NCBI GenBank assembly: GCA_001599595.1
Contig: BCHH01000003.1
Coordinates: forward strand, 1,474,477-1,538,476
Reading direction: 5' to 3'
DNA from: Beverwykella pulmonaria
Taxonomy: Eukaryota; Ascomycota; Dothideomycetes; Pleosporales; Melanommataceae
DNA: 64,000 nt
The translations under genes were made by a program, and so were the position numbers. The notes under the pieces were generated by a model, which saw only the letters and a program-made list of their open reading frames with translations, did no database searches and was not told the DNA's origin. Below, in pieces: positions 44,562 to 56,594 of this stretch. Numbering within the stretch: position 1 is the stretch's first letter; each line of letters starts with the position of its first letter.

Positions 44562-45510
44562 ATGACGTGGATGCAAAGATGAAAGCGGGAGTGGAATTGA
44601 ACAGGAAAGAGGACAACGAGGAGAAGGGTAGGCATTGGCTGGCGTTTTCCTCATTTTAACACATGGCGTATATACCGGGCCTTACTTTCTCAATGTGAAT
44701 AGATGGGCATTTTCCATGTTTCTTTCATACGGCCTGTATTCAGTGAGTGAAAATGTATGCCGGTGCGGCACCATCCTCGGCCTCTTCTCCTTCTGCCAGC
44801 CGAGCTGTGGACCAGTGCAGGCGACCGACCGTGACCTCTTTAATCTTGGTTGGTCTCTACCCACGAAACACACTACGCGTCTTTGTGTTTCCAACGGGCA
44901 ATCAACAATGTATCAGGGCAATGTATCAGGGAGCAAGTTAACACATGGCGATGTCAGAGCATAGCATGAACTTCTAAAGTATGGAAATTTCTAAAACGTG
45001 AAAATAGACATGAGCTCCTTGAGCTGAGACAGAGTGGCTTGCACATGTTATACTGCGTATCATGAGGAAAGGAAATGAGTAATACACGTCAAGTTATGCA
45101 GTTAAGTTAGAGACGCAGTTCTGCACTGTGCGACAAGGGAAGTTTTTTCAAATTAGATATGTACAATAATACGCTCCAAAAGAGTTTTTTGAGAGAATTC
45201 TGTAAAGCAGACCACCGCCAAATCATCCGTCATCCCATGCTCCTCGTCAGATCTGATCTCATACCTCATTAAATATGCTATAGACGCTCGCTCCAAAATT
45301 TATACAGAGAAGAGAAAGGGAGGAAGGGCGCCCAATGTGCGGGTTTGAAAAATGACCCCGTGAATTATGATACCCGTGCCTCTTTCTCTTTGTGCGACTG
45401 GAAACCCAGCGTTTATCGAAGCTGTAGAGATAGAGACATGATACCATCATTCCAGATCCCAAAGGGCTCATGGCGGGCCAGCAGCTCAAACGGTGCTAAC
45501 CACATACTTC
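44562..45510. other. Intergenic region, no gene seen
   Basis: 3' flanks of the convergent ERV41 and BRCT genes. No supported open frame. Confidence 0.45.
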
Positions 45511-47731
45511 CTAATTCTTCCTGGGTCTTCCCTTCTTCTTTGGGGGCTCAGAAGCCATGGGCTTGATCCTGAACTCCTCACTTTCTAGATCCGTGTGCCC
45601 ACGAAGGATGCTCAGCGTGAGAAAGTCGCGTGAATAGCATACATGCCCGTTTTGCATTAACACCTTGGTATCTTCATCTTCTTCTGCAGCAAGGCCTAGG
45701 ATAACTATCTCTACCGCCTCCTTCTCTTTGACTTCCTTGCCCGGCTTGCTCAAGGTCCTCCTCGCACCAACCTCCTTGCACAGCTCATCCACATCCGCGA
45801 ATGGCTTGTAAGTTGCCTTGAGCGCGGGCGTGAAATATATGGCGTGGTTCGTGAAGATATTCTTCTGGGGTTTGCACCATATTTCGTCGAGGGAGAAGTT
45901 CCATTCGAGCTCTTGAGACGAAAAGGAGGGTTTGTAAGGTTCTAGGGAGAGGAAGCGCGTGGCTTTTGCGGAGTCAAAGAGCCAGTCGTCGGTCACGATG
46001 GGGACGCCGTAGGCGATGCAGAGGAGGAGTTTGATGGATTTTTTGAGGGTACCGGGTTTGATGCTGGGTTAGTGTTAGCGACTTGATCAGCAGCAGGACA
46101 GTGAAAGGATTAGGGACACAGGCAAAAGGTTCGAGTTTGTCTTGCTGACTCCTGTTGCAATTACCAGAGACACCTTGCCCTACAATTTCCAAACGCTCGC
46201 TCGAAGGAAATTGCAGAAACTTACCAGAGAATGTTGCATGACTCGCCCTTGACTGACTCAACGGCAGTTCCACCATGCTTCTTGAGGAACTTAATCGCGC
46301 TGCCCATGGATGGGATACTAGAGTTACTGAAGGCAACTCGCGGCTTTGGACCCTTGTACAAGTCGACTTCCCCTACCGAGCTTTGCGAACCTCTGGTCGC
46401 CTTTGGCGGTGTCCCTTGGACATCCAAGGTTACACGCTTCTTCCGCTTTGGCGCTGGTTTGTGCATCTCATCATTATCGCCTTCATCATCATCATCAGCC
46501 TTTTTGGCGCGTTTGGCTGGTTGAATAGAGGATGAAGCGTTGGAGATGGCCTCGAAATTATTCTGTGTTTGACTTGGTCGCTTCAGGATAGCCTTTGAAG
46601 GGATCTGAACTTTGGAATATGTTTTCTTGCTACTTCGCTGGCGTTCTAGTGAGGCTACCGAGGGAGGTCGGTTGTTGGTGCTGCGTGGCGTGGAATTATC
46701 GAGGAGAGTTTTTTCGACGTCTTTAGTGCCGTCATCGTCGACTAGCTTGGTTGGAGCGGTATAGAATGCCTCTGGAGCAGTGTCTTCTGGGACGTTCACA
46801 GTCTGAGGGACTGGCTCCTCAGGCGGCGGCGTATATTCAATTGCATCCTTCTGATTGCTGACTGCGAACGACTCGCTCAGATGACTGGCTCTATCAGCGG
46901 TTGGGGTCTCTTGGATAATTTCTGAGCGCGTGATAGAGGGAATCGGCGTTGAATTTGGGTGAGCTCTTGCTATGGTGGTTTGGTTTAGATCCTCGTCCTC
47001 GGTCTCTTCTGCCTCTTCACGTACGTGGACTTCGTCAGACTCCGGGATTTCTGCTCCGTTGATGGACGAGTTCACCTGAATCTCGGAAGGATCCCAGGTC
47101 AATACAAGGCTTGCTCCCGATTTAGTCAAAGAAAATTGATCTTTGTCTCGCAGGAAAATGACCTCCCAATGGCTATTACAAGCAGGCTTCAGATGGTACT
47201 CCTCAGTTGTCGGAATATGAGCAGCGAGCAATCGCGGATATCGCGGCTTGACACGGATACCATCACCGAGAGCTATGAGCTTTACACCCCAGGGTCCAAC
47301 TTCTGTATATGTCATCAGTTCAGCAGACGAGGGTCGTTGAGTGGAGCATACCTATGCCGGCTAGCGCATCAGAAGCTCCGACCACATCGTTGATGGCGGG
47401 CACGACAGTTAGGCGTTCCTTTGGGCCCCCAAGCTCAAGCACGAGGTAGACAAGCTGGCCTACTTGGAGGGCATAAGGCTCGGTGCCCTCTTGGTTAGAC
47501 TGTGGTGTTTCTGTTAATTTCCAGCCCATGGTTGAGTGTGTGGGGTCGCAGTTGATCCAGGTGGTTGCAAGGTTGTTGGACGCGCCGGGGACAGGAAACG
47601 CGTGGTCAGCTGAAGGGCTGATTAGTAGAAGGTGCGCTAATCTCAAAACCACCTAGCGTCTGCACATGATCACTTGGACTTCCTGCTCCACTCTCCGAGC
47701 CATGATTCCACGCCAACACATCCAGATTCAT
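45511..47731 (-). CDS. BRCT-domain protein, probable DNA-damage factor
   Basis: Four exons (47731-47653, 47609-47352, 47302-46225, 46063-45511) give 655 aa. The first intron is only 43 nt but has a perfect CTACTAATC branch and keeps the frame. The N-terminal ~170 residues form a compact, possibly FHA-like domain (Y-A-L-Q-V-G-Q-L-V-Y-L, G-V-K-L-I-A-L-G-D-G). The centre is acidic, Ser/Thr-rich and contains basic clusters resembling nuclear signals (P-K-R-K-K-R-V). The C-terminus has a BRCT domain (F-S-N-S-S-I-P, L-K-K-H-G-G, G-V-P-I-V-T-D-D-W-L-F-D-S) and probably a second one, ending in an AT-hook-like G-R-P-R-K. This architecture resembles Nbs1/Mdc1-type adaptors. The exact orthologue is not clear. 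Confidence 0.8.
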
Positions 47732-48743
47732 CGTTACAGGTCGTCTCGCGGACATAATTCCATTCAGAAGAAACAAGTTCATCATCTCGCCTCCATATAG
47801 TCGGGAACTATGTAATCGGTTGTGTGGCGCACGCTAATATTCACTGACCTCACTCGTCGCTTTATCTTTACTGCTTCCCCACCCCAACGACCTCCGTAGC
47901 TCTCGCAACAGGCCATCTACCCCTCCGTCTAGACCAGCCCATGGACCCTCGCCGTCTTGGTCCTACTAATGATACCCACAAGATGAGGCAAGCAGTCTCA
48001 GAGCGCGGACAATGAATTCGAAGAACAATAGTAACAACTTCGCGCCAAGCGAACCACACCGTCCTCGCAGTCTGCAATCAGTCTTGCTGAATGGTGAGGA
48101 GCACGCCAAATGAAGGTTTCTGCGACTCGCTGTAAATCAGGAGAGCAGCCACGCTCGACTGCACTGCACCCAAGCCGAGCACTGCAATTACATATCGCTT
48201 AGACGAACAGAGGCAGAGGAGCAGCATCTCAAGAACAATAGCAAGAAATTCTGGGCTGTCTTGTGTGAATTTCAAAATTCTTTTGAAGCGAGGTCTGTGA
48301 CTGGCAAGCGGGGGTGAAGAGGGCGGCCAAGTATGAAGAATTGGTGAAGCTGTGAAGCGACCAAGCTTCGCACCCGCCCTTAGCATTGTTCACGTCCTTC
48401 CCACAACAACAATATCTGCCGGCCGTCCCCACAGCCCGGACATTGTAGCGATTGTACTCTACTGTTATGTTGACTACCCTCGCGCACCGCAGAGTCTTTT
48501 AATCTTCGTCAGTTGTCTCCCTCACCCTTTGCTCCTTCAGCTCATCACTACCCTCCCTTATATTTCAACTCCATCAGCTGCTCAATCGCCTCTGCTCGCT
48601 CGGGCATCTCTAAGACCACAGCTCCAGCTTTCTTTGTCTGCGCCGCCAGCCACTCCCCGCGGTGCGGCTATTTCCTTACCACTCTAACTCACTCAACCGA
48701 CATCTCAAACGTACCGGATACCAAACTCCTGCATCACTTCAAC
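47732..48743. promoter_or_regulatory. Divergent region upstream of STE2 and the BRCT gene
   Basis: A 1.0-kb gap between divergent genes. The STE2 reading frame stays open upstream to 48513, but that part lacks the receptor's character and is taken as leader. Confidence 0.4.
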
Positions 48744-49948
48744 ATGTCCGACTCGGCCAACACCACAGCGCTGTCGCCCAACTTTAGTCCTTACAACCAG
48801 ACCTTCACACTGTACTATCCCAATGGCCAGCCATTCGAGACAAACATGGCCATCGTTGACTTCATGCGCCAATTCTGCAGCCGACTTGGCATCGAATATG
48901 GCACCCAGATCGGCGCCTCCATCGCTATCCTCGTGGTTCTTCTCGTCCTGACGCGGCGCGAGAAGCGCAAATCGGCCATTTTTGTCATGAACGCCGTATG
49001 TCTGTTCGTCAACGCTGCGCGATCCGTCGTGCAGTGCTTCTTCCTGACCGGCAACTGGATGAACCCATACGCTTGGATCTCCGAGGACTACTCCGCCGTC
49101 ACTCGCTGGGAACTAGCCGACACCATCGCCGCCACGACGCTGACTCTTATCCTTTATATCTGTATCATGGCCTCTTTGAGCCTCCAAGTCTGGGTTGTCT
49201 GTATCACGACGCCGAAGCTCCAGCGCTTCCTCGTCATGACCGTCACATCAGTGGTTGGCCTCATCGCCATTGGTTTCCGCTTCGCCATTACTGTCATTAG
49301 TAACAAGCAAACCATGAAAATGGAAGGTATGCTGGCCTATGACCACCTTCTCACCGCCACCACCATCGCCACCACCGTTGCAATCTGGGCGTACTGCTGT
49401 GTTTTCACATTCAAACTGGGGTTTGCCCTGCTTCAGCGGAGGAGACTCGGTATGATTCAGTTTGGACCAATGCAGGTCATCTTCATCATGGGCTGCCAGA
49501 CCATGCTCATCCCAGGTATGTCTCCTGCTCCGCAACACATACAACTTGTCATCGCTAATCTCTTTTAGCCATCTTCTCCTGCCTCCAGTTCTATGAAAAG
49601 ATCCCCGAGCTCGGTTCGTTCAGTCCCACCATCGTCTGCATTTTCTTGCCACTATCTGCTATCTGGGCCGGCGTCATGGCCAGCGACAGCAATATCAGCT
49701 CCAGCGGCGCCGACACCCATCAAAAACTCCTACGTGACCAGTACAGTCGCGATGGAAATAACGGCGAGAGTCGCAGCAAGACGTTGGACAGCACCGCATA
49801 CGCGAACAGTATCAAGGATCCTGAGACTCCTAGTACGCTCGCCACGCTGTCGCCATCCAAGGAGAAGAAAATGGAGGATGGCGCAATTTACGTCGGGTCT
49901 GAGTGGAGCATTCAGAAGGCTGAAGGCTCCAGCCGAAACAGCTACTAA
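48744..49948 (+). CDS. STE2: Alpha-pheromone G-protein-coupled receptor Ste2
   Basis: Two exons (48744-49515, 49569-49948) joined by a 53-nt intron give 383 aa. The N-terminus is short and glycosylatable (N-T-T, N-Q-T) with F-T-L-Y-Y-P-N-G. Seven hydrophobic helices follow, with the family block Y-G-T-Q-I-G-A-S in helix 1, L-T-R-R-E-K-R-K-S in loop 1, and G-C-Q-T-M-L-I-P-A-I-F-S and E-L-G-S-F-S-P-T in helices 6-7. The cytoplasmic tail is Ser/Thr-rich, as expected for desensitisation by phosphorylation. Ste2 senses the alpha-factor-type peptide and signals through a heterotrimeric G protein to the mating MAP-kinase cascade, also guiding hyphal chemotropism. The open frame continues upstream to 48513 but without receptor-like sequence, so 48744 is preferred. 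Confidence 0.94.
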
Positions 49949-50596
49949 GCCCCAGTCTCCATGATTTCTCTGGCGAGATGGTAACGCTTCCAGGAACGTC
50001 AGTGGCGCTTATCTTGAGTGTGTGCTTGTTTTTGGTGATATAAGGTGTGCGCCAGACTTTCGAGAATGTATATTGCCAGCATTTTCCCCCTTCGTATCAT
50101 TTCCTTCTCTTCTTTCGGGCTGGTAAGCTCATCATAGTCTGCATTTGTAATCGTTTACTTCGCTTCTCTGCCGCTCACTTACCACTTACCACTTACCTAG
50201 GAGACGGACTGGGTGTGGGTATGAGGGGGGTTCCTTTTGGATTTCTTTCTTCTGTGGGCCTGGCTGGTGGTTGTAGAGAGATATTTACACACCAGCTTCA
50301 TCAGGGATTGGGGGATTGACTAGGGAGTGATCTTTGAAGGTTGGCGTTGTATGTAAACGAAATCTACCATATTGTTTTGGTGGCGTGAATATTCTTGCGT
50401 CGTCGTGAGTGTTTATGACACATGCCTTGAGAATGCCTTTATAAGTAATGACCCACAAAATTCACCAACTTTGGGCAACTTTGATCGCGCTTATACGAAG
50501 AATAAGCAATCATACTCATGTAGTCGAATTACAGGACATGTCGAGCCTAATGGGAGAAACTAGACATTAACATTAGAACTTCCCATTATGCTTCCG
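49949..50596. other. Intergenic region, no gene seen
   Basis: 3' flanks of the convergent STE2 and surface-protein genes. Confidence 0.5.
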
Positions 50597-51556
50597 TTAT
50601 TGATGCTTCCAAGTATGCTCATGTCCATCTTGGGGTCCTAACTGCGGCCCCTGCTCCCCCAACTCATGCACCCTCCCTCTCCCATCTAGTTCCGCCGCCG
50701 TCTCGCTGCCCTGGATTTCTACAGCGCCCGGTCCGCTCTTGTGTGCGTAATACAAAGCTCCACCACCGCTATTACCGCCCGACTCTTTGGCACCTACTCC
50801 ACCTCCTCCATACACATTTCTTTTCTTCGCCCGTCTCAAAAGAAGCAAGATGGCCGCAGCAACCAGAACAAGGATAATGATGCCGCCGACGACGCCGCCG
50901 ACGATGGGGCCAATGGGCGTTTTACTCTTCTCGCCTGTCGAGCTGTTGCTTTGAGCTGCGGAACTAGTCGCTGGCGTGTCGCTCCGTGTGCTCGATGCTC
51001 CTCCTGAGGACATCGCGCTTGACACAACACTCGACGTTGCCGTCGAGGAAGCAGAAGAGGTAGAGGAAGAGGAAGGGCCCTGCACAACCTCAGCCCCAAC
51101 GACGATGCTGAACCCGCGACTCGGTGACTCGTTCTGCGTATCTGTGTACACTGGTGGTTCGGAGTGGGGTTTGAGTCTCAGGACGAACTTCTCATCTGTT
51201 TTCACCACGGCCGCACTAACGTTCACTTTCCAGTCTAGTGTCCCCGGTTGGTCGAATTTTACACCTTCTATTTCGAATATCAGCGCCGCCTCCCACATAC
51301 TACATTTGGAATGAATGGAGATGAAGTTACCGAGTAGCAGTTGCGAATATGAATCCGTTTTGAACCACGTCACCCACAGATCCGCGCTCGTCAGTGCATC
51401 CCCCACGCCGTGCCAGCCTGCTTGCCATGAGATGTGCATTGTCGAGCCGAGAGTCCAGGATTGTGTGAAGTCGGCGAGTGAGCCATTGGGAGAGAGGAAT
51501 TGGAGTTGTGCGGTGGCGAGGGAAAGCGATGCGAGGATGAGCGTGAGGGAATGCAT
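50597..51556 (-). CDS. Ser/Thr-rich single-pass membrane protein
   Basis: The start at 51556 gives a clean signal peptide (M-H-S-L-T-L-I-L-A-S-L-S-L-A-T-A-Q); the upstream in-frame Met at 51589 would bury it. The 319-aa protein has an extracellular domain of ~130 residues with W-x-x-G-S-T-M-H-I-S-W and S-R-G-F-S-I. A Ser/Thr/Ala stalk likely to be O-mannosylated comes next, then a Gly-rich transmembrane helix (I-G-P-I-V-G-G-V-V-G-G-I-I-I-L-V-L) and R-R-A-K-K-R on the cytosolic side. The tail is Gly-rich. This layout matches fungal wall-stress sensor-like or Mid2-like surface proteins. The ligand or role is unknown, and no WSC domain is present. Confidence 0.78.
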   Translation of the reverse strand: MHSLTLILASLSLATAQLQFLSPNGSLADFTQSWTLGSTMHISWQAGWHGVGDALTSADLWVTWFKTDSYSQLLLGNFISIHSKCSMWEAALIFEIEGVKFDQPGTLDWKVNVSAAVVKTDEKFVLRLKPHSEPPVYTDTQNESPSRGFSIVVGAEVVQGPSSSSTSSASSTATSSVVSSAMSSGGASSTRSDTPATSSAAQSNSSTGEKSKTPIGPIVGGVVGGIIILVLVAAAILLLLRRAKKRNVYGGGGVGAKESGGNSGGGALYYAHKSGPGAVEIQGSETAAELDGRGRVHELGEQGPQLGPQDGHEHTWKHQ

Positions 51557-52904
51557 GATGTCGTGACAAGTGCGGACTTGTACGCTCACTCACTGGTTCA
51601 AGAGAGTGTGCAGGCGAAGATCAATCGCGTCGCAACACAGCACTACGAACAGAGGTGGGAAGCCAAAATCCTCTCAACTTCGGAGCCGGGAGTGGGGCGT
51701 TATATGCTGCTGTGCATAGCCGCTGACGTAGTGAGATCATAGTCTGGAATTTTGCATGGAGATACGAGCGCCTTGTTTCGAATTGGATGTAGTGAAATGA
51801 TGCCAAGAAGTTGGTAGGCTGAAATGTTCCGGCGCTAAGCTTAGAAGAGTGAAATAGCAGGGGTGTTAATTGGGATGGAACGGGCTTAGAAAGGCTGTGC
51901 ATGTCGTGGACTGCAGGTTGTGGGAATGGAATATTTTGGAGAAGGCAATGCTGAACTTAGTTTTTTAGAGAAGATGGATGGAGGAGAGGTGTGAGGTTGC
52001 GAAACCTAGTTGAGAGAGATGTTTGAAGGTTTGCTGGCTATGAAGACTGTGGGGCATGATGTCAAAGCCCCGCGAAACGAGACAACATTAATTCGACCTC
52101 AAATGCTATTCTTCCACTGTGTCTGTCTGTCGCGTTCTATCCATCATTCATTAGCGTTCATTTCCTGGTCCTATAAGCGACTTTTTTGAGGGCGAACCCT
52201 GACCGTACTAATGATTAAAGTACGAATACAGCGCGAACGTTGGGGCTTGCAGCACAGTAGATCGAGCTGGAACAGACACGGCAGTATGGAGTCAATTGAA
52301 TAGAGATATACAAAGGGAATGGGTATCGATGATATCTTTGTGTCACTCGAGGTGAGCGATTGATACAAGATGAGTTCCTACTCTTGCTCCTCTTCCTTCC
52401 GTTCTTCCAAGTAGTGCACCTTCTGACGGCGATAGACCCTCAATTTGAAGTTGCTTTACAATCCATGTTCAAACCAACTATCTGTAACACCTCCTCCAAG
52501 TGCGACTTCGTATCTGATTCCGACAAATTCCGTATAGGTAAGGCTGAGGAACTGTGCATCGATGCGCAGTATAGCGGGCTAATATATGGAGGGGCGGGGT
52601 TTCGTAAGGGACAGACTGGGTGTTGGTGATTTTCGACTTCGTCCATGCAGAGTGCATCCAACATTTTCGCCTTGATCAGATATTCTCACAGGCTTCTAAA
52701 CCAGAGGGGGTATCATCTTCCAACACCCACATCGCGCACATCAAGTTAACGACGTCCAAGAGGAGCGGGGTCTTCGTGCCGCCATAGCCGAACATCGTGG
52801 CCTAGTCTTGGCGTGAAGCTCAGCTGAGGTCTCTAGCATCGAGTGTTCTGTGACTTTGGGAAGATGGTGACAACGTTGCGATATCCTTGGATACAAATGA
52901 AGTC
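51557..52904. other. 1.3-kb intergenic region, no gene seen
   Basis: An 89-codon stretch at 52360-52629 starts with a Leu/Phe-rich run but shows no conserved feature and is not called. Confidence 0.4.
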
Positions 52905-53330
52905 TCAGGCCCGTGTACCTCTCCGGCGTATGGTCCTCGGGGCAGGTGCCTCATTGCTGACCTCCCCATCCCACAGCTGTTTCCGCTCTAACAGCACATT
53001 CTCCTTCCCGCACGTCACCCTGTACATGACCAGACACTGGTCCGCACACTCATCATATTCCTTCGTCAACTGGAAAGATTGTCGATCCACGAATTGCTTC
53101 CGGCACTCGTCCAAGCAAGGTTCCGCTCCGAGGTGGAGTTCGCAGCAAACGCCCTCCCCGATCTCCTTTGTGCAGAAGCTGGGTGTCGACAGAGAGGTTT
53201 CGATGTGGGATCCGATGGATGAGACGATGTAGGAGGTGGTGGTGGAGAATAATGGTATGACTTTGTAGTAGGTAGCAGCTAAGGCTAGACAGAGTAGGAC
53301 GATGAGAATGCTGGGCTGGGGGGACTTCAT
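52905..53330 (-). CDS. Small membrane-anchored 8-cysteine protein (141 aa)
   Basis: The start at 53330 is preferred because it places a hydrophobic anchor directly at the N-terminus (I-L-I-V-L-L-C-L-A-L-A-A-T-Y-Y). An upstream in-frame Met at 53495 would add 55 low-complexity residues. After the anchor come eight cysteines in about 55 residues: F-C, V-C-C, P-C-L-D-E-C, E-C-A-D-Q-C and T-C. The two C-x3-C pairs (C-L-D-E-C, C-A-D-Q-C) suggest a helical hairpin held by disulfides in the secretory lumen or outside the cell. The tail is basic (T-I-R-R-R-G-T-R). I do not recognise the family. A signal-anchor topology and four disulfides are inferred. Confidence 0.6.
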   Translation of the reverse strand: MKSPQPSILIVLLCLALAATYYKVIPLFSTTTSYIVSSIGSHIETSLSTPSFCTKEIGEGVCCELHLGAEPCLDECRKQFVDRQSFQLTKEYDECADQCLVMYRVTCGKENVLLERKQLWDGEVSNEAPAPRTIRRRGTRA

Positions 53331-55424
53331 AGTTCGTTCGTTTGGGATGTCAAACTTTGATGTCGATTCTACGTTCTTGGGTGAGGTTGGAGGTGGAGGG
53401 GGAGAAGCGGAACTTATTTGATGGCTTGCGGGGAAATTGGTGTGTTGTGCGTCGTGTGATTCCGATACGAACGGCGACCGAAAAAGGTGTTTCAAGATTT
53501 GAGGCAGCGCAAAAGCACAGCATCCTCAGCATATGTACGCCGCAACACCACATCTCAGGGTAAGCCGGCACACTCACTAATGACATGTCATTTTAGAGTT
53601 GTCGTTGCACTCCCGCATCTAACGCTTTGCATCTAGAGATCCACCAACACCACCTCACGTCTTTGCTGCACAGTGAGCCAATGGCGAAGTAGTTGTCGCC
53701 TAACATCGCATTCTGGAGCCGAGTTAGGATACTAAGCTTTTATTTGACCAATCAGTGCCCAGGACTCATGAGTGAAGGATCCCACACGCACGGTTCCTTC
53801 GTAGCCCCGCTTGGACCGTGGGGCTATTTATGGCCCGTTTCAACGTGATCTCGCGAGATTGCCGAATGCACGACAAGGCTGAGCTTGTTGTCGTACTAAA
53901 TTGATGAGGCAGACTTTGGCGCATGGAAATCCACCATGGCGATTGTCCACAAGCCCGGGACATGAACATGCAACACCATGCAGGGCCGACTCTTCCGTGG
54001 TCATCCGCATGAACTGGTCGCTGTCTCGATTTCAGCTTCACGGATCCCTTCCGTAATATGCGCCTAGCATCAGCGAAGGAATCTCACTCTCCCCAACATT
54101 ATTTTATTATAAAAAAAACAGACAAGTTTCAAGGGGCCATGTTTGCATTGCTCATCCTTGCTGAAGAGGGAAAATACACGACCCCAGCTTTCGGGATTGC
54201 CCAGTTCCAACTAAACCCGATCAGTAAAAGCAGACTTAGCGAGTGCAAGGATAGCGTCAGGAGCGGCAAGTCTTAACCTTAAATGTAGCCAGGCACAGTT
54301 CTGGAAGTAGACCCTTGTTTATACTTTCAAAAGCAGGCCTCTACCCCTAAGTCTCTATGTTTGTGTGAGGGATACTTCTGATTACCGAAGGGCTTATTGG
54401 CCGCGTGCTTACATTACTCTTTGGCTTTGTTTGTAGGACGCCGATGCCGTTTGGCTGGATCTTAGATAAATTGATGTAGAAGGAAGACCTGAGCACATGG
54501 CATAACTTAGTCCACCAGGATTCGTCACTGGGCGGAGAAATTGCCAGGCCGTGTTAATATTGACGCGCTCGCGACTCGAAGGAGTAGGTTCCTCTCGACG
54601 ACTTCTCGTTAGGGAACCTCCAGCTGGTGAATTGTAGATCAAAAACAGTAGACTCAATACCGCGAGCCTCAAGCTTTTGCATTACATGGCCAAAACGTTG
54701 TGAACAGTAATAGTAATGTAGAAGAAGCCCCGAAATCTGTAAGAATTTTATGTAGGAACCCCGCTTGATATAAATTATCGTAAACTGATACCTTGTAGAT
54801 GAAATTCTCCATTACATTTACCCAGCCAGTAACTTTATATCGTGTCTGTAATAGACAATTATAAAGTCCCACACAATTGCTGCGTGCGGGATAATTTCTC
54901 CATAAATCATTTTCAGAAAGATCACCTTACTTATTTCAAGGTTTAAGTGCTTTAGTGTGGATCTTTGGTCTTTGACAAGGGATTCGTATTGTGATGTGGG
55001 GCCCTTCCAAAGGAGCGCGCCCGATTCTCCGCGATGGGAGCTTATAATTTCTTTGAAAACCCATACAGCTCTACCTAGCTCGTGCTACATGGAATTACTT
55101 GGAAACTAATGCATATAGAATGAATCCCACGGTTAACCCCATTCGCGTTGCGATCGGTTGGGACTCTGGCGCCCATGAAAAATCTTAACTTCACATGGAA
55201 GTTTTGGCATTTCGTGATATCGACGCCAAATACTGATCCAATATGGTGCCGTTTTCTGGATAAACTTAAATATATATTCATGTTGATACAAACCCTGACT
55301 GGTGGAAATTTCCACAGACGTGGAGCAACGCCGTGACAACCCGTAGACTCGCGTCTATATAAGTATTGCGAGTAGGGGTGCTCTTTACTCTTCTCAAAGC
55401 AGCTGATGGCTCCACTAGGAAATT
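53331..55424. other. 2.1-kb intergenic region, no gene seen
   Basis: The stretch 54650-55300 is AT-richer than the neighbouring genes. No conserved frame was recognised. The right end is the glucuronoyl esterase promoter. Confidence 0.4.
55356..55362 (+). promoter_or_regulatory. TATA box (TATATAA)
   Basis: TATATAA lies 62 bp upstream of the glucuronoyl esterase start codon, a usual spacing for a strongly inducible fungal enzyme gene. Confidence 0.5.
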
Positions 55425-56594
55425 ATGCTCCGTTTGTTACTCGTCCTCCGCTTGACTGCCTCCCTAGTTATTGGTCAGAATACAACAGCTTGTACGACCC
55501 TCCCGACTACCATCAATTATGCCGCCAATCCAAAGTTGCCGGATCCATTCCTTCCCATAAGCGGCACTCGCTTAACTAAGAAAGATCAATGGCCATGCCG
55601 CAAAGAAGAAATCCGGCAGCTCTTCCAGAGCTATTCGTACGGCAAATTGCCACCTAAACCAGCGTCTGTAACCGCATCGACGTCCGGTAACTCCCTAAAA
55701 ATCACTGTTAGCGATGGAGGCAAGTCTATGTCCTTCTCCGTCACTATCAAACTCCCGAGTTCCGGATCAGCGCGATATCCCGCCATCATTGCGTACGGCG
55801 GGTCGAGTCTGCCGATACCCAACACAGTTGCTACGATCACTTACCAAAACTTTGAAATGGCCGCTGATAATGGACGTGGAAAGGGCAAATTCTATGACCT
55901 TTATGGAAGCAATCATAATGCGGGTGGTATGATTGCAGCGGCCTGGGGTGTTGAACGCATCATTGATGCTCTCGAACTCACGCCAGACTCAAAAATCGAT
56001 CCAAAGCGTGTTGGCGTAACCGGATGCTCTCGAAATGGGAAAGGATCTATGATTGCTGGAGCATTTGTGGATAGAATTGCCCTTGCACTTCCGCAAGAAG
56101 GGGGGCAGTCCGCAGCAGGATGCTGGAGGATTGCTGATGAGATTCAGAGGAATGGCACAAAGGTTGAGACTGCTCACCAGATTGTTAATGGCGACACCTG
56201 GTTCTCGACGGATTTCCCTAAGTATGTTGATGCGGTGCCAACACTGCCTTGGGACAATCATATGCTGCTTGCCCTGTACGCCTATCCTCCAAGGGGCCTA
56301 CTAATTATCGAGAATACCGCCATCGATTACCTAGGCCCTACCAGTAACTACCACTGTGCGACCGCGGGCCGGAAAGTCCACGAGGCGCTTGGTGTGAAGG
56401 ATTACTTTGGATTCAGTCAAAACTCGCATTCTGATCATTGCGGATTTCCTGCAGCCCAACAACCAGAATTGACAGCATTTATCGAGCGATTTTTGCTGGC
56501 AAAGAACACCCAGACAGACGTCTGGAAGACTGATGGGAAATGGACAATCGATGAAAAGAGGTGGATTGACTGGACCGTTCCGGCTCTCTCGTAA
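55425..56594 (+). CDS. 4-O-methyl-glucuronoyl methylesterase (CE15 family)
   Basis: A single exon of 389 aa with a short signal peptide (M-L-R-L-L-L-V-L-R-L-T-A-S-L-V-I-G-Q). The CE15 catalytic set is visible: nucleophile Ser202 in V-T-G-C-S-R-N-G-K-G, Glu225 in L-P-Q-E-G-G-Q-S, and His338 in S-D-H-C-G-F-P. The supporting block is W-G-V-E-R-I-I-D-A-L. Secreted enzymes of this family cut the ester bond between lignin alcohols and methyl-glucuronic acid on xylan, loosening plant cell walls. No cellulose-binding module is present at either end. A TATA box lies close upstream. The enzyme points to a saprotrophic or plant-associated lifestyle. Confidence 0.93.
   Translation: MLRLLLVLRLTASLVIGQNTTACTTLPTTINYAANPKLPDPFLPISGTRLTKKDQWPCRKEEIRQLFQSYSYGKLPPKPASVTASTSGNSLKITVSDGGKSMSFSVTIKLPSSGSARYPAIIAYGGSSLPIPNTVATITYQNFEMAADNGRGKGKFYDLYGSNHNAGGMIAAAWGVERIIDALELTPDSKIDPKRVGVTGCSRNGKGSMIAGAFVDRIALALPQEGGQSAAGCWRIADEIQRNGTKVETAHQIVNGDTWFSTDFPKYVDAVPTLPWDNHMLLALYAYPPRGLLIIENTAIDYLGPTSNYHCATAGRKVHEALGVKDYFGFSQNSHSDHCGFPAAQQPELTAFIERFLLAKNTQTDVWKTDGKWTIDEKRWIDWTVPALS

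Noticed and set aside
48513..48743. In-frame N-terminal extension of STE2
   Set aside because: The extension has no receptor-like sequence, and the Met at 48744 starts the typical short glycosylated N-terminus.
52360..52629. 89-codon plus-strand ORF with Leu-rich start resembling a signal peptide
   Set aside because: It has no conserved motif, no splice-linked extension and no cysteine pattern after a cleavage site, so chance cannot be excluded.
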